Of a DNA stretch of 59,898 nt, positions 14,784 through 24,551 are shown piece by piece; the stretch's first letter is position 1; the number at the start of each line of letters is the position of its first letter. A program made the translations under genes and the position numbers. A model generated the notes under the pieces. The model saw only the letters and a program-made list of their open reading frames with translations. It had not been told where the DNA came from and made no database searches. The DNA comes from an uncultured Prevotella sp. (GTDB taxonomy: Bacteria; Bacteroidota; Bacteroidia; Bacteroidales; Bacteroidaceae): contig CAJOEC010000012.1 in the NCBI GenBank assembly GCA_905233425.1, positions 1 through 59,898 on the forward strand. Reading direction: 5' to 3'.

Positions 14784-16733
14784 TTACAGCAGGTAGCCGT
14801 GTTTCTTCAGCTGTGTCTCGAACTTTCGTAGGTCTTCGATTTTAACGAGTATGCGGTAGCCCTCGGCACGGATGATGATTTCGCGGAGCACGGGGTCGGT
14901 GGTGATGAGTTGTATGAGGTCACGATTGTCGGGTTGGAGGGTGTAGTGCTTGTAGGTAGTCTTGTCTTCCTTTAGCGGGTGGCAGTGCTGTAGGAGCGAC
15001 TGGAAGAACTGCTCCCAGAGCGGAGGCAGTTCGTTGGCAATGAACTGCTTGAAGATGTTTATCTTTCCATCAACGTCTTCACGGCTGTGGCAGTTGGTAA
15101 GGAATGACAGGGCCGAAGTCTGGAAGCGTCCGCGTGAGATGGGCATGGCTGTATCGCGGAGCAGCTGCTCGTAGGGGTTGGGATCCTGTAGTGAACGGAT
15201 GATGAGGCGCTCAGGGTCGAGTTCGAAGTAGGCCTCCTGCTCAATTACTGGGGGTTCGTAGGTTTTGTCTACACCGAGAGCATAGCGGCCAAGAGGAGTG
15301 AGGCGCAGGTATTCGAGGGAATCGAATGGAGAGATACGCTCCGCATTTAGCGTAGCATACAGGACAGAGAGGGAGTCTGCCGCTGATGTAGCAGGCACGG
15401 TGGCTGGTTTTGCTGAAGAAGCGGTGGGAACAGAGTCTTGTCGTATGGCGATTTCGGCCATGCCGAGGCTGGCGAGGATGAATGCGAATGACTTCAGGCC
15501 GGTGATTCCGAACTCACGGGTGTACATGTCACCGGTGATAATGTCAAGGGTGTAGAGGTTGACCATCTCCGTGGTGTTCTGCTCGTCATGGGGATTATAG
15601 ACCATCGCGGTGTTGATGTTTGTTGTTCCGTCGCTTCCCAGCTCTATAATCTTAAGATAGATGTCGCTGATGGACACCCAGCAGTCGGAGTGCTCTTTCA
15701 GCCATTCCATCATCAGTATACACAGTCTTTGGTGGTGTCCCCATTGTGTCTGGTTCTGTCGCATACCCTTGATGTGTGGGTAAAGCAATGATGGCAGATA
15801 GCTGTTGAATTTTTCAAAGTTCTTGAACAAGTCGAGCAGTGTGTCGGCGTATGAAAGTATTTTCTTGGCCTTGTATTTCGACTTCAGGTGCTCGTTGATT
15901 CCCAATACCCCAATGTAGTTGAAGGCTCGCAGAAACTCTCGGTACTCGTTGTGGTCATTGGGGAAGAACTCGGTGAGCGCAAGTTTCTTGTTCACACGTT
16001 TCATGTCAGCTGCGGTGATGCCTTTCTTTTTCAATGGCATCTCCCCCTGCTTGAAGAGTCCGCTGAAGAGGTTAAATGCTGACAGGCTCTCTGTCTCGAG
16101 GTCTATTGTGCTCCACCGTCCTTCTGGCAGCGTTTCGTGGCCATTGGCAATGTCTTTCAGTTCGGGAAATAAATACGGGAAGAATATGCTCCTGACGATG
16201 TTGCTGACGGTGATGAAGTCCACACGTTCACGATAACCGTAGCTCAGCTTCTCTTTCGAGCGCATCTGGCTGGTAGTCCACCATCCGTATTCGTGCTTGT
16301 TCCATGTGGTAACATCGTTGTAATAGTAAAATGAATAGCTTTTGCTGAAAATTTTGCTCTTGACGCCAAGTATTTCCTTTGCCTTGTCGTGGCTTACGAA
16401 ACCATAGAGCAGAATCTCGCGCCACAGTTTGCGCATCTGTGGTTTCAGCGAGTCGATGTAGCTCTTCATATTTTCTTCGCTGGAAATAATCAGGGCGATA
16501 CCTTCGGCAATGACATATTTTGACGCAGTATTGCTCGTCATGGCATCAAGTTCCTTAGCCTCCACGAGACTGCCGTCATAGCGTTTCTTGTATTTTTTGT
16601 CGTATTTTCCCAACCATGGAGAGAATGCCTCGGCATAGCGTTGCAGCTGCTGCTTGTTGCATGCGCCGTTGAGCTTGTCCTCCATGCTGTTCAAGATCTG
16701 CGACATTGGCATTTCTAATATCAGATTGTTCAT
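14784..16733 (-). CDS. Unknown protein co-encoded with a SNF2 ATPase
   Basis: 649 residues, soluble, no signal peptide. Its start overlaps the SNF2 gene stop by 4 bp (ATGA type), so translation is probably coupled and the two proteins are likely to work together. It is mostly helical, with a Ser/Ala/Thr/Pro-rich linker at about residues 435-455 (TASSAKPATVPATSAAD) dividing two parts. The C-terminal part (DPERLIIRSLQDPNPYEQLL ... RILVKIEDLRKFETQLKKHG) may be a substrate- or DNA-contacting domain. No catalytic motif was recognised. Confidence 0.8.
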   Translation of the reverse strand: MNNLILEMPMSQILNSMEDKLNGACNKQQLQRYAEAFSPWLGKYDKKYKKRYDGSLVEAKELDAMTSNTASKYVIAEGIALIISSEENMKSYIDSLKPQMRKLWREILLYGFVSHDKAKEILGVKSKIFSKSYSFYYYNDVTTWNKHEYGWWTTSQMRSKEKLSYGYRERVDFITVSNIVRSIFFPYLFPELKDIANGHETLPEGRWSTIDLETESLSAFNLFSGLFKQGEMPLKKKGITAADMKRVNKKLALTEFFPNDHNEYREFLRAFNYIGVLGINEHLKSKYKAKKILSYADTLLDLFKNFEKFNSYLPSLLYPHIKGMRQNQTQWGHHQRLCILMMEWLKEHSDCWVSISDIYLKIIELGSDGTTNINTAMVYNPHDEQNTTEMVNLYTLDIITGDMYTREFGITGLKSFAFILASLGMAEIAIRQDSVPTASSAKPATVPATSAADSLSVLYATLNAERISPFDSLEYLRLTPLGRYALGVDKTYEPPVIEQEAYFELDPERLIIRSLQDPNPYEQLLRDTAMPISRGRFQTSALSFLTNCHSREDVDGKINIFKQFIANELPPLWEQFFQSLLQHCHPLKEDKTTYKHYTLQPDNRDLIQLITTDPVLREIIIRAEGYRILVKIEDLRKFETQLKKHGYLL

Positions 16734-19639
16734 TTCCCAAAGATATATTTGATGTCTTCTTCTGTGAGTCGTTTTGTTATGGCGTTATCGCCGGTTATGA
16801 GGCTGTCGGCCAAGTCTTTCTTCTGTTGTTGCAGCATTCGTATCTTCTCCTCAATGGTTTCGCGGGTGATGAGGGCGTAGCTCATCACTTTCGCCTTCTG
16901 TCCTATGCGATGCAGACGGTTGATGGCCTGCTCCTCGGCTGCCTTGTTCCACCATGGCTCGAAGATGTAGACGGTGTCGGCCACGGTGAGGTTCAGTCCT
17001 ACCCCACCTGTCTTCAGCGTCATGAGCAGTGCTCGGCATCCGGCATCGTTCTGGAACCGCTCTATGACGGCACGGCGGTCGCGTGTTGAGCCTGTCATCG
17101 TGGCGTAGTCGATGCCTAATTCGGTGAGTCGGTCGCCGACGAGTTCGATTCCAGCAATGAAGTTGAAAAAGATGACCACCTTGTGACCTCCTGCCACAGC
17201 CTCCTCCACCTGTTCGCAGAGCAGCGGAATCTTCGGCGAGGCGATGCTGCCGTCGCTGAGGCTTTCGGGTACCGAGGCAATGCGTCGAAGTTCGGAGAGT
17301 GCCTGGAACATCATCATCTGCGATTTCTCTATTCCTTGCGACTTTATGCTATGCTGTATGGCCTGCTGATAGTAGCGGCGGCGCTCCTCGTAGAAGCGCA
17401 GATGGTCGGCCTCCATCTCGACAAAGAGCGTCTGCTCCATGCGGTCGGGCAGCTCGGTTAGCACGTCTTTCTTCAGGCGGCGCAGCATGAAGGGGAATAT
17501 CTTTCGGCGCAGGGCCTCGGTGGCCTCCTTGTCGGCCTGGTGCTGGATGGGCGTGGCGTATGTGCGGTTGAAGTCGTCGGGCGTGCCCAGCATTGCGGGG
17601 TTGAGGAAGCGGTAGAGCGAGTAAAGCTCGGTGAGGTTGTTCTCGATGGGCGTGCCGCTGAGTGCCAATCGGTGCTCGCCGTTGAGAAGGAAGACGGCCT
17701 GCGTGGTCTGCGACTGTAGGTTCTTGATGTTTTGGCTTTCGTCGAGGATGATGTAGTGGAACTGCTGCTCGCGGAACTGCTCGATGTCATTGCGCACAAG
17801 GGCGTAGGTGGTCAGTATGAGTTGCTTTTTCATCGCCTCCTGCAGGTCGCGCTGCGTCCCGTAGTAGGTGTAGTAGGTGAGCTGCGGCGCAAACTTCTTC
17901 AGCTCGTCCTGCCAGTTGAAGAGGAGGGAGCGGGGCATGATGATGAGAGAAGCCCCCCCTTCTGCCCCCGAGGGGGCTACTATAGTTTTAGACTTTGACG
18001 TTTTTTTGGAGGGTTTGTCTATCGTGCCCCCTTCGGGGGGCGAAAGGGGGGCCTTATACACCTTCGCCAGCATCGTGATGGTCTGCAGGGTCTTTCCCAG
18101 TCCCATGTCGTCGGCGAGACATCCGCCGAAATGGTTGTCGTAGAGGTAGTTGATCCACTTCACGCCCTCCTTCTGGTAGTTGCGCAGCTTGGCCTTGACG
18201 AGGTTAGTGGTTGTGAGACGCTTCGAGGCCAATTCGTTGAAGCCCTCGTAGAACTCACGGTAATGCTTGAAGGGTTTGCCTTCGAGCTTCTCGTTGAGTA
18301 GGCTCTCTATCTCCGGAAGGTCGAAGAACGACACTTTCACCTTGTCGCCCTTCTCCACCTTACGGAAAATGCGCTCCAAGCGGCGGACGTAGTGCTCGTC
18401 GACCAGTCCGCGCTGTCCGTCGCCAAGGGTGACATATTTCTGCTTGCTGTATTGTTGGAGGAATTTCTTCAGCGACATCTCCTCGTCACCGAGAAGTATG
18501 GTGGCCGAGCCTTCCAAGAAGTCTATGCCCGATGACAGTTTCAGGTTCATCTTCGGCACTATGGGCTTCACCTTGTATTCCTTCAGACGTTCAGCACCGA
18601 GTAGCTGGTAGTGCTGCACCAGAGTGGGCAGCGCTCCGAGTAGGAACGGCCCGGCCACGTCCTGCGGGATGATGAACTCGCCGTCGTCCTCCCACACGTC
18701 CTTTGCCGCTGTCTTCGTCGGGGCGAAGCTGACGATGGTCTTGCGTAGCTCTGTCTCGTCCTCTGTCTCGTCGGTGTGCACGATACGCCGTAGTAGCACG
18801 TCCTTCTCCATAGTCAGCGTGGCAAGACAGGTGAGGTCGAAACGCTGGGCGAAATCGGCATCTGTGCCTGGCAGTGTGTGCGTCAGTCGGAGATAGAGGG
18901 CCATGTCGGCGTCAACCTTCTCGATGATGATTGTAGGCACGGTCTCCACTGTCTGCGGACTGTGCACCAGTTGGTAGCCCTCCAAGTCGAGGTCTACGTT
19001 GCTGATGTATGAATAGAACACTGAGAGGTATTGCTCCAACAGTGTGCTGGGGAATGTCTCATTGAAGAACCCTATTCGCTGGTAGTTCTCGCCAAGTGAG
19101 GCTATGGGGTGTATGGTATTATCGACCAACGCGAAGACATCGCTCAGCAACTCAAACGAATGTTGCTGTCCACCTTCTGTCCGCGCCACTAAGTATGGAG
19201 TGTACTGGAGGACACCTCCAACAGTAACGGCTGACATCTTGAGCACGACTGTCACAGCCTCCTGGCTAACTTTCACCGGTCGCAGCAGACTGTCAACCAA
19301 GTTGTCGCAGCGCAGTAGTGCAAACAGCAGGTACTGGTAGTCGTGCAGGGGTATACCTTCGTCGACTGTCGTGCCCCAGCTGATGCGCATGGCCTGCTCC
19401 TGGCGAATGTTGTCGATGATTCGCAGCACGTTGAACGTCTCGCCTTGGTACTGTTTGTAGTCGGGGCTGATGATGTTGCCTTTCTCGTCGACAACGGTCA
19501 CTGTCGCCACAGGCGTCGACTTCAACTCCGCCCCCTTTTCAAAAGTCAGGCGGAACAGCACTTTCTTGTTGCCCCGCCCTCTCGGCGCATCCGTCGTCCG
19601 AAATGCTGTCTTATGGAATTGACTCAGAAAATCGTTCAT
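16730..19639 (-). CDS. SNF2/Swi2-family DEAD/DEAH-box ATPase
   Basis: 969 residues from the ATG at 19639. The longer frame starts with TTG and lies at the predicted transcription start (minus-strand TATATTTG at 19686-19693). The N-terminal about 480 residues are family-specific. The SNF2 core follows: Walker A LADDMGLGKTLQTI (about 505-515), Walker B variant LDESQN, motif III LALSGTPIENNLTELYSL, and C-terminal motifs KTGGVGLNLTVADTVY and AINRLHRIGQKAKV. These ATPases translocate on double-stranded DNA and remodel protein-DNA complexes. An in-frame repeat element (residues about 529-563, APLSPPEGG ... APSGAEGGAS) sits between motifs I and Ia. The partner gene overlaps the 3' end. Confidence 0.9.
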   Translation of the reverse strand: MNDFLSQFHKTAFRTTDAPRGRGNKKVLFRLTFEKGAELKSTPVATVTVVDEKGNIISPDYKQYQGETFNVLRIIDNIRQEQAMRISWGTTVDEGIPLHDYQYLLFALLRCDNLVDSLLRPVKVSQEAVTVVLKMSAVTVGGVLQYTPYLVARTEGGQQHSFELLSDVFALVDNTIHPIASLGENYQRIGFFNETFPSTLLEQYLSVFYSYISNVDLDLEGYQLVHSPQTVETVPTIIIEKVDADMALYLRLTHTLPGTDADFAQRFDLTCLATLTMEKDVLLRRIVHTDETEDETELRKTIVSFAPTKTAAKDVWEDDGEFIIPQDVAGPFLLGALPTLVQHYQLLGAERLKEYKVKPIVPKMNLKLSSGIDFLEGSATILLGDEEMSLKKFLQQYSKQKYVTLGDGQRGLVDEHYVRRLERIFRKVEKGDKVKVSFFDLPEIESLLNEKLEGKPFKHYREFYEGFNELASKRLTTTNLVKAKLRNYQKEGVKWINYLYDNHFGGCLADDMGLGKTLQTITMLAKVYKAPLSPPEGGTIDKPSKKTSKSKTIVAPSGAEGGASLIIMPRSLLFNWQDELKKFAPQLTYYTYYGTQRDLQEAMKKQLILTTYALVRNDIEQFREQQFHYIILDESQNIKNLQSQTTQAVFLLNGEHRLALSGTPIENNLTELYSLYRFLNPAMLGTPDDFNRTYATPIQHQADKEATEALRRKIFPFMLRRLKKDVLTELPDRMEQTLFVEMEADHLRFYEERRRYYQQAIQHSIKSQGIEKSQMMMFQALSELRRIASVPESLSDGSIASPKIPLLCEQVEEAVAGGHKVVIFFNFIAGIELVGDRLTELGIDYATMTGSTRDRRAVIERFQNDAGCRALLMTLKTGGVGLNLTVADTVYIFEPWWNKAAEEQAINRLHRIGQKAKVMSYALITRETIEEKIRMLQQQKKDLADSLITGDNAITKRLTEEDIKYIFGK
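17949..18055. repeat. Coding inverted-repeat element, family B, in the SNF2 gene
   Basis: About 107 bp. Two hairpins, GCCCCCGAGGGGGC and CCCCCTTCGGGGGG, are separated by an A/T-rich spacer, with C-rich and G-rich outer arms (GCCCCCCCT / AGGGGGGCC). The gene frame reads APLSPPEGG, a spacer (IDKPSKKTSKSKT) and APSGAEGGAS. It has the same two-hairpin plan as family A but a different sequence. Confidence 0.7.
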
Positions 19640-19841
19640 CTTCGTATTCGTATAGTTGTCTTGACCATTCCTTCGTTTCAAAGTGCAAATATACGAATTA
19701 TAAACAAAACCAGAGTCTGTAAGCGTTGATATTTACGCATATTTAACGTGTAGGGACTCTAAAGGAACTTTCTTTTATCCTTCTGCAACTTTCCGCCTTC
19801 CTTTTGCGTCAAACATCAAAACAACAAATTAAGGAAAAGTT

Positions 19842-20582
19842 ATGAAAAGACAGTTTTTAATGGCGATGGCCGCTGTGATGGTTTGCTGCACATCGTGTGT
19901 GAGAATGAGTATGGGTGAGTTCAGTAAGCTGGAACCCAGTGATAACATTGTGAAGAAGGAGTACAAGATGAAAGCCTTCGACAAGCTTGACATCGACATG
20001 GTGGCAAAGGTGAAGTTCGTGCAGAGTGCCGAGGGCGACTACCGTGTGCTGCTGCGCTGCCCCGACAACTATGTGGATCTCTTTGAGTTCAAGGTCGATG
20101 ACGACGAGTTGGAGGTAGGTTTTGCCGAGAACATACATGAGAGCATCGAAGTGAAGGATGTGGCAATAATCGTCTGCTCCCCTACCCTATCGAAGCTCGA
20201 CAGTGAGGGTGTGGGCATGATTGTCATCGACAGCCTGAAGACCCCTTCGCTGAATATCGACAGCGAGGGTGTGGGCAGTGTCACCGTCCGTGGCCTTACC
20301 ACCGAGACGCTGAAAGTGGAGAGTGACGGTATTGGCAACATCGAGGTGGCAGGCATTGCGAAGAAGGCTTCATTGAAGTGCAGCGGTGTGGGCAACATCA
20401 ATGCCGGAGGACTGACTGCCGCCGAGGTGAAGGCTGAGGTGAACGGTGTTGGAAGCATCTCGTGCTTTGCCTCAGAGCGCCTGAAAGGCAGTGTGAACGG
20501 TGTCGGCTCGCTGAAATACGGCGGCCACCCCGCGCAGAAACAGTTGCAGCGTAACGGAGTGGGCAGCATCACCGAGCTGTAA
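19842..20582 (+). CDS. GIN/DUF2807 beta-helix lipoprotein
   Basis: 246 residues. Lipoprotein-type signal peptide MKRQFLMAMAAVMVCCTSC. The mature part begins with the DUF2807 pattern (KAFDKLDIDMVAKVKF) and continues with short glycine-containing repeats (SEGVG, SDGIG, CSGVG, VNGVG) that form a right-handed beta-helix in this family. Such proteins are called head GIN domain proteins; their role is unknown, with surface or periplasmic binding suggested. The ribosome-binding region AAGGAAAAGTT precedes the ATG. It appears monocistronic. Confidence 0.85.
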   Translation: MKRQFLMAMAAVMVCCTSCVRMSMGEFSKLEPSDNIVKKEYKMKAFDKLDIDMVAKVKFVQSAEGDYRVLLRCPDNYVDLFEFKVDDDELEVGFAENIHESIEVKDVAIIVCSPTLSKLDSEGVGMIVIDSLKTPSLNIDSEGVGSVTVRGLTTETLKVESDGIGNIEVAGIAKKASLKCSGVGNINAGGLTAAEVKAEVNGVGSISCFASERLKGSVNGVGSLKYGGHPAQKQLQRNGVGSITEL

Positions 20583-20624
20583 ATGATATAATTGTCGGAA
20601 CGGCAAAAGGTTTTCGTCTATTTC

Positions 20625-20656
20625 TTTGGCTGTTCGGCGGAAAATGCTTAACTTTG
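20625..20656 (+). promoter_or_regulatory. Promoter of the AAA/PD-(D/E)XK gene
   Basis: TTTG (20625-20628), 20 bp, TAACTTTG (20649-20656). Consensus-like. Leader of about 70 nt before ATG 20732. Confidence 0.65.
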
Positions 20657-20731
20657 CCCCTGTAAATCGTAAATGGAACTTTTGGACTCTGAGCTTACAC
20701 GCCTGAGTACCTATAATAACAAACAATCACG

Positions 20732-22309
20732 ATGGGAATATTCATAAACAAGGGGAACGAAGGGTTCCGCCAGATTCGCAACAGCGAGTATGTTGACAAG
20801 TCGGGGCTGATAGCCGTGGTGAACGGTACGCTCTTCACTGAGAAGAAACTGAGTTGTGTGACGCGCTGTCGTCGCTTCGGCAAGTCGGTGGCGGCGAAGA
20901 TGCTGGCGGCTTATTATGACCACTCTTGCGACTCGCAAAGCCTGTTCGCCGACCTGGAAATAGCCGGCGACCCCACGTTTGAGCAGCATCTTAACAAGTA
21001 CCCGGTCATATATGTGGACATGACCTATTTCATAACGAATTTCAACAATGAGCATATAGTCGGCCACATCCAAGAAGAGCTTATTGCCGATGTAGGTGAG
21101 GCATATCCCCAAGTGCCTTATAAGGATGGGGAGCCGATGATGAAGTTCCTACAGCGCATAGCTCTCACAACGGGTGATAAATTCGTGTTCATCATCGACG
21201 AGTGGGATGCCATCTGCCGTGAGTTCGGTGAGAAGCCCGAGGTGATGGACAAATACGTGAATCTGCTGCGCGGTATGTTCAAGGATGTGTCTGCCGTCGA
21301 CACTTTTGCTGCGGTCTATATGACGGGAATTTTGCCCATCAAGAAGTATAACACTCAGTCGGCGCTGAATAATTTCCGGGAGTACTCGATGGTGGAGCCG
21401 CGCATGATGGCGAGCTATTTTGGATTCACCAAGGACGAGGTACGGATGCTGGCCGAGAGGCACGGCATGGACTTTGATGAATTAGAGAAATGGTACGATG
21501 GCTACCAGATAGGCGATGAGCCGTCGATGTTCAATCCCAACTCCGTAATGCAGGCCGTTGAGATTGGCCGCTGCCGCAGCTTTTGGGGAAGCACTGCGGC
21601 ATTCGCCAATGTGGCTGACTACATACAGAGGGACTTCGACGGGCTGAAGGACGATATTCTGGAGATGCTTGCCGGAGGGAGGGTAAATGTGGATCCCACT
21701 GGTTTTCTGAACGACTTGTCGGACATACGCAGCCGTGACGATGTGCTCACGGTGCTCATACACTTGGGCTACGTCTCATTTGACTGGCGTCGTGAAGAGT
21801 GTTATATTCCAAACCGTGAGGTGGGCATTGAGATGGTTAACGCGGTTAAAAACACAGCTTGGACGGTCGTCGCCAGCGCCCTGCGACAGTCGGAACGGCT
21901 GCTGACAGCCACGTTGCGCGGCGATGCCGAGACCGTTGCACGACTGGTGGAGGCTGCCCATGACAGTGAGGCCAGTATTTTCAAGTACAATGATGAGAAT
22001 ACGCTCTCTTGCGTCATCAGCATAGCTTACTATTACGCCCATGGCGACTACATCTTCCACCGTGAGCTACCAACAGGAAAGGGCTATGCCGACCTCGTGC
22101 TGATGCCCCGCAAGAACGTTGTCAAACCCGCCATAGTCATTGAGTTGAAGAGCAATAAGACCGCCAGCAAGGCCATAGAGCAGATCAAGGCCCGCAACTA
22201 CACCGACAAGGTGGCTGAATACACTGGCGACATCCTTCTCGTGGGCATTAGCTATGACGCGGATACCAAGCAGCACACCTGCAACATTGAGCGGTGGAAG
22301 AAAGAATAG
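20732..22309 (+). CDS. AAA-ATPase-like protein with PD-(D/E)XK nuclease-like C-terminus
   Basis: 525 residues. The N-terminus (GFRQIRNSEYVDKSGLIAVV, then RCRRFGKSVAAKMLAAYY) is the AAA-ATPase_like family with a degenerate P-loop (RRFGKS). VFIIDEWDAICREF is Walker B. The C-terminus has a PD-(D/E)XK nuclease-like motif, GYADLVLMP ... AIVIELKSNKTASKAIEQI. The family is multi-copy in Bacteroidales, its function is unproven, and mobile or defence-related roles have been suggested. It converges on the Pif1-like helicase gene with 2 bp between stop codons. Confidence 0.85.
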   Translation: MGIFINKGNEGFRQIRNSEYVDKSGLIAVVNGTLFTEKKLSCVTRCRRFGKSVAAKMLAAYYDHSCDSQSLFADLEIAGDPTFEQHLNKYPVIYVDMTYFITNFNNEHIVGHIQEELIADVGEAYPQVPYKDGEPMMKFLQRIALTTGDKFVFIIDEWDAICREFGEKPEVMDKYVNLLRGMFKDVSAVDTFAAVYMTGILPIKKYNTQSALNNFREYSMVEPRMMASYFGFTKDEVRMLAERHGMDFDELEKWYDGYQIGDEPSMFNPNSVMQAVEIGRCRSFWGSTAAFANVADYIQRDFDGLKDDILEMLAGGRVNVDPTGFLNDLSDIRSRDDVLTVLIHLGYVSFDWRREECYIPNREVGIEMVNAVKNTAWTVVASALRQSERLLTATLRGDAETVARLVEAAHDSEASIFKYNDENTLSCVISIAYYYAHGDYIFHRELPTGKGYADLVLMPRKNVVKPAIVIELKSNKTASKAIEQIKARNYTDKVAEYTGDILLVGISYDADTKQHTCNIERWKKE

Positions 22310-22311
22310 CC

Positions 22312-24534
22312 CTATTTCATCGCTGCAACAACCATTCGCAGTTCGTCCCAGCCCACATCGGGCGGACAGAGGTTTTTTACAGGCGTTAGTCCGTTGTCGA
22401 GTCCTACGGCACGGACTATTTTTTCTATCTTCTGACGGCGCTCGGGGGCGATGACCTGCTCAATTTTCAGGCGCCCCTCCCCTACCAATGAGGCCAGATG
22501 GTTCATTACTGTGCCTACACCGATGTTTCGTTCCTGAGCTATCTGTTCGGGCTTCATTCCTTGGCTGAAGAGACGGAATGTCACCTCCGTGGTCTTCTCC
22601 TTCTGCGGCTTCAGCAGACGGCGCAGGGCCTGGTCGTCGGCAGCGTCGAGCATTGCCATCTGCCGCTCCTTCAGGTAGGTGCCCACGGTGAAGTCGGTGG
22701 CGGCCATCTTTGAGAGTAGCGTGTGGTGGAGGAACCACTGCTTGCGCAGTTCGGGCAGCACGTCGGCGAGGCGGATCTGTGCCCGTTTGTTGTTTGAGTT
22801 AATCGATGCCGAGAGGTGTATGGGCTTCATTAATAACGCGTCTATCAGCTGTTGGAAATAAGCCGCGCTGCGGCGCACACGGTCGAGGAACGGTGGCTGG
22901 TGGAGGTCGTCGGGGGTCATGGCTTTTATGCGGCTCGTCCATTTGGCAGCCACCTCCATCACCTGCTGCCGGAGGGCGGCATACGTCTGGTTGTGCAGCT
23001 GCATGAGGTCGGAGTGGCTCCGTAAAAAGTATTCAGACATGAGGCGCACCATCGACTCCTCGGCCTGGAAGAGAGCACGGAAGTCGAAGAGCTGTAGCAG
23101 CAGATAGCGCTCGTACTCCTGTCGCAAACGTGGCAGCTGCTCTATGCTCTCGCGGGCGGCCTGTTCCTGGTGGGCGATGTAGCTCTCCACACGCGGGTCG
23201 TTGATGACGGCACGGGCCTCAATGGGGGTGGCAAGGTATAGACCTTCGAGTGTGCGGCAGCGGCTCAGGGCCACATAGACCTGTCCGGGGGCAAACGACA
23301 TGCCGGCATCGATGACCACACGGTCGAAGGTGAGACCCTGGCTCTTGTGGATGGTGATGGCCCAGGCCAGTCGCAGGGGCAGCTGACGGAAGGTGCCCTG
23401 CACCTCAGTCACTATCTCGCGTGTCTCGGGGTTGATGCTGTAGCGGGCGTTCTCCCACTCCAACGGTTCCACCTCGATGGCTTCGTCGTCGCCCTCGCAG
23501 TGGACGAGCACTTTCTTCTCGTCGACGTAGGTCACCTTTCCAATACGCCCGTTGAAGTAGCGGTGCTTTCCCGTAGGGTCGTTCTTGATGAACATCACTT
23601 GTGCGCCGACCTTCAGCACCATCGTGCCCGCCGTGGGGTAGCTGGTCTCAGGGAAGGTTCCCTCCACCTCAGCTTTATACCAGAACATCTTTCCTGTCAG
23701 CCGTGCCAGCTCGGAATCGTTGTAGTGGTCGGCCAACTGGTTGTGAGTCGTCAGGCGGATATAAGACCCTCCCCCCAGCCCCTCCCTGTAGGGAGGGGAG
23801 TATTCACCTTGTGCTTTAATGTTTCCAAGGGTATATGTATCCACTCCCCTCCCTACAGGGAGGGGCTGGGGGGAGGGTCTTAGAACTCTGTTGTTCAGCT
23901 GTTGCAGCGTCTCGGCCGATGGATTGCCGTGGCGTATGTCGTTGAGGATGGAGAGGAAACTGTCGTCCTGCTGTCGGTAGACCTTCTCGAGCTGTATGGT
24001 GACGTAGTCGGTCTGCTGCAGTGCCTTCGATCCGAAGAAATAAGGTGTGTCGTAGTAGTTTCTCAGCACCCGCTCGTCGTTGGGAGTGACCACGGGTGTC
24101 AGCTGTGACAGGTCGCCAATCATGAGGAGTTGCACGCCGCCGAAGGGCTTCATGTAGTCGCGATACTTTCGCAGCACGTGGTCCAGGGCATCGAGGAGGT
24201 CGGCACGTACCATCGATATTTCGTCGATGATGAGTAGGTCTACCGAGGCTATGAGCTGGCGTTTCTGCTTGCTGAAGTCGAACCGCTCCTCAGTCTTCGC
24301 CCCTGGAACGTAGGGCGACAGTGGCAGCTGGAAGAAGGAGTGTATGGTGACACCGCCGGCATTGATGGCCGCCACGCCTGTTGGGGCCACCACGATGGGG
24401 CGTTTGCGCGAGCGTTCCACGACGGTCTTCAGGAATGTTGTCTTCCCCGTTCCGGCCTTGCCCGTGAGGAAGATGCTGTGGCCGGTGTTCTCTACAAATT
24501 CCCACGCCGTGCGCAGTTCTTGGTTTCGTTCCAT
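22312..24534 (-). CDS. Pif1/RecD-like DNA helicase with C-terminal helix-turn-helix
   Basis: 740 residues. Superfamily 1 helicase: Walker A LTGKAGTGKTTFLK (about 22-35), motif Ia VVAPTGVAAINAGG, motif II LLIIDEISMVRADLLDAL, motif III LLMIGDLSQLTPV, and the C-terminal signatures AITIHKSQGLTFDRVVID and GQVYVALSRCRTLEG. The last about 90 residues contain a helix-turn-helix (MKPEQIAQERNIGVGTVMNH), as in RQC/HRDC-like tails. It is likely to unwind 5'-tailed DNA, G4s or R-loops. Residues about 218-257 are a family A inverted-repeat insertion that does not disturb the motifs. The promoter was not identified. Confidence 0.9.
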   Translation of the reverse strand: MERNQELRTAWEFVENTGHSIFLTGKAGTGKTTFLKTVVERSRKRPIVVAPTGVAAINAGGVTIHSFFQLPLSPYVPGAKTEERFDFSKQKRQLIASVDLLIIDEISMVRADLLDALDHVLRKYRDYMKPFGGVQLLMIGDLSQLTPVVTPNDERVLRNYYDTPYFFGSKALQQTDYVTIQLEKVYRQQDDSFLSILNDIRHGNPSAETLQQLNNRVLRPSPQPLPVGRGVDTYTLGNIKAQGEYSPPYREGLGGGSYIRLTTHNQLADHYNDSELARLTGKMFWYKAEVEGTFPETSYPTAGTMVLKVGAQVMFIKNDPTGKHRYFNGRIGKVTYVDEKKVLVHCEGDDEAIEVEPLEWENARYSINPETREIVTEVQGTFRQLPLRLAWAITIHKSQGLTFDRVVIDAGMSFAPGQVYVALSRCRTLEGLYLATPIEARAVINDPRVESYIAHQEQAARESIEQLPRLRQEYERYLLLQLFDFRALFQAEESMVRLMSEYFLRSHSDLMQLHNQTYAALRQQVMEVAAKWTSRIKAMTPDDLHQPPFLDRVRRSAAYFQQLIDALLMKPIHLSASINSNNKRAQIRLADVLPELRKQWFLHHTLLSKMAATDFTVGTYLKERQMAMLDAADDQALRRLLKPQKEKTTEVTFRLFSQGMKPEQIAQERNIGVGTVMNHLASLVGEGRLKIEQVIAPERRQKIEKIVRAVGLDNGLTPVKNLCPPDVGWDELRMVVAAMK
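23764..23880. repeat. Coding inverted-repeat element, family A, copy in the Pif1-like gene
   Basis: 117 bp with AGACCC / GGGTCT ends and two CCCCTCCCTGTAGGGAGGGG-type hairpins around a 40-bp spacer. In the gene it reads RPSPQPLPVGRGV, a spacer, and YSPPYREGLGGGS: the same frame as the other four copies and exactly 39 codons. Confidence 0.85.
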
Positions 24535-24551
24535 TATTGTGATTGCATTTA

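Noticed and set aside
19640..19681. TTG-initiated extension of the SNF2 protein
   Set aside because: A TATATTTG promoter box at 19686-19693 puts the transcript start at or beyond this codon; ATG 19639 is preferred.
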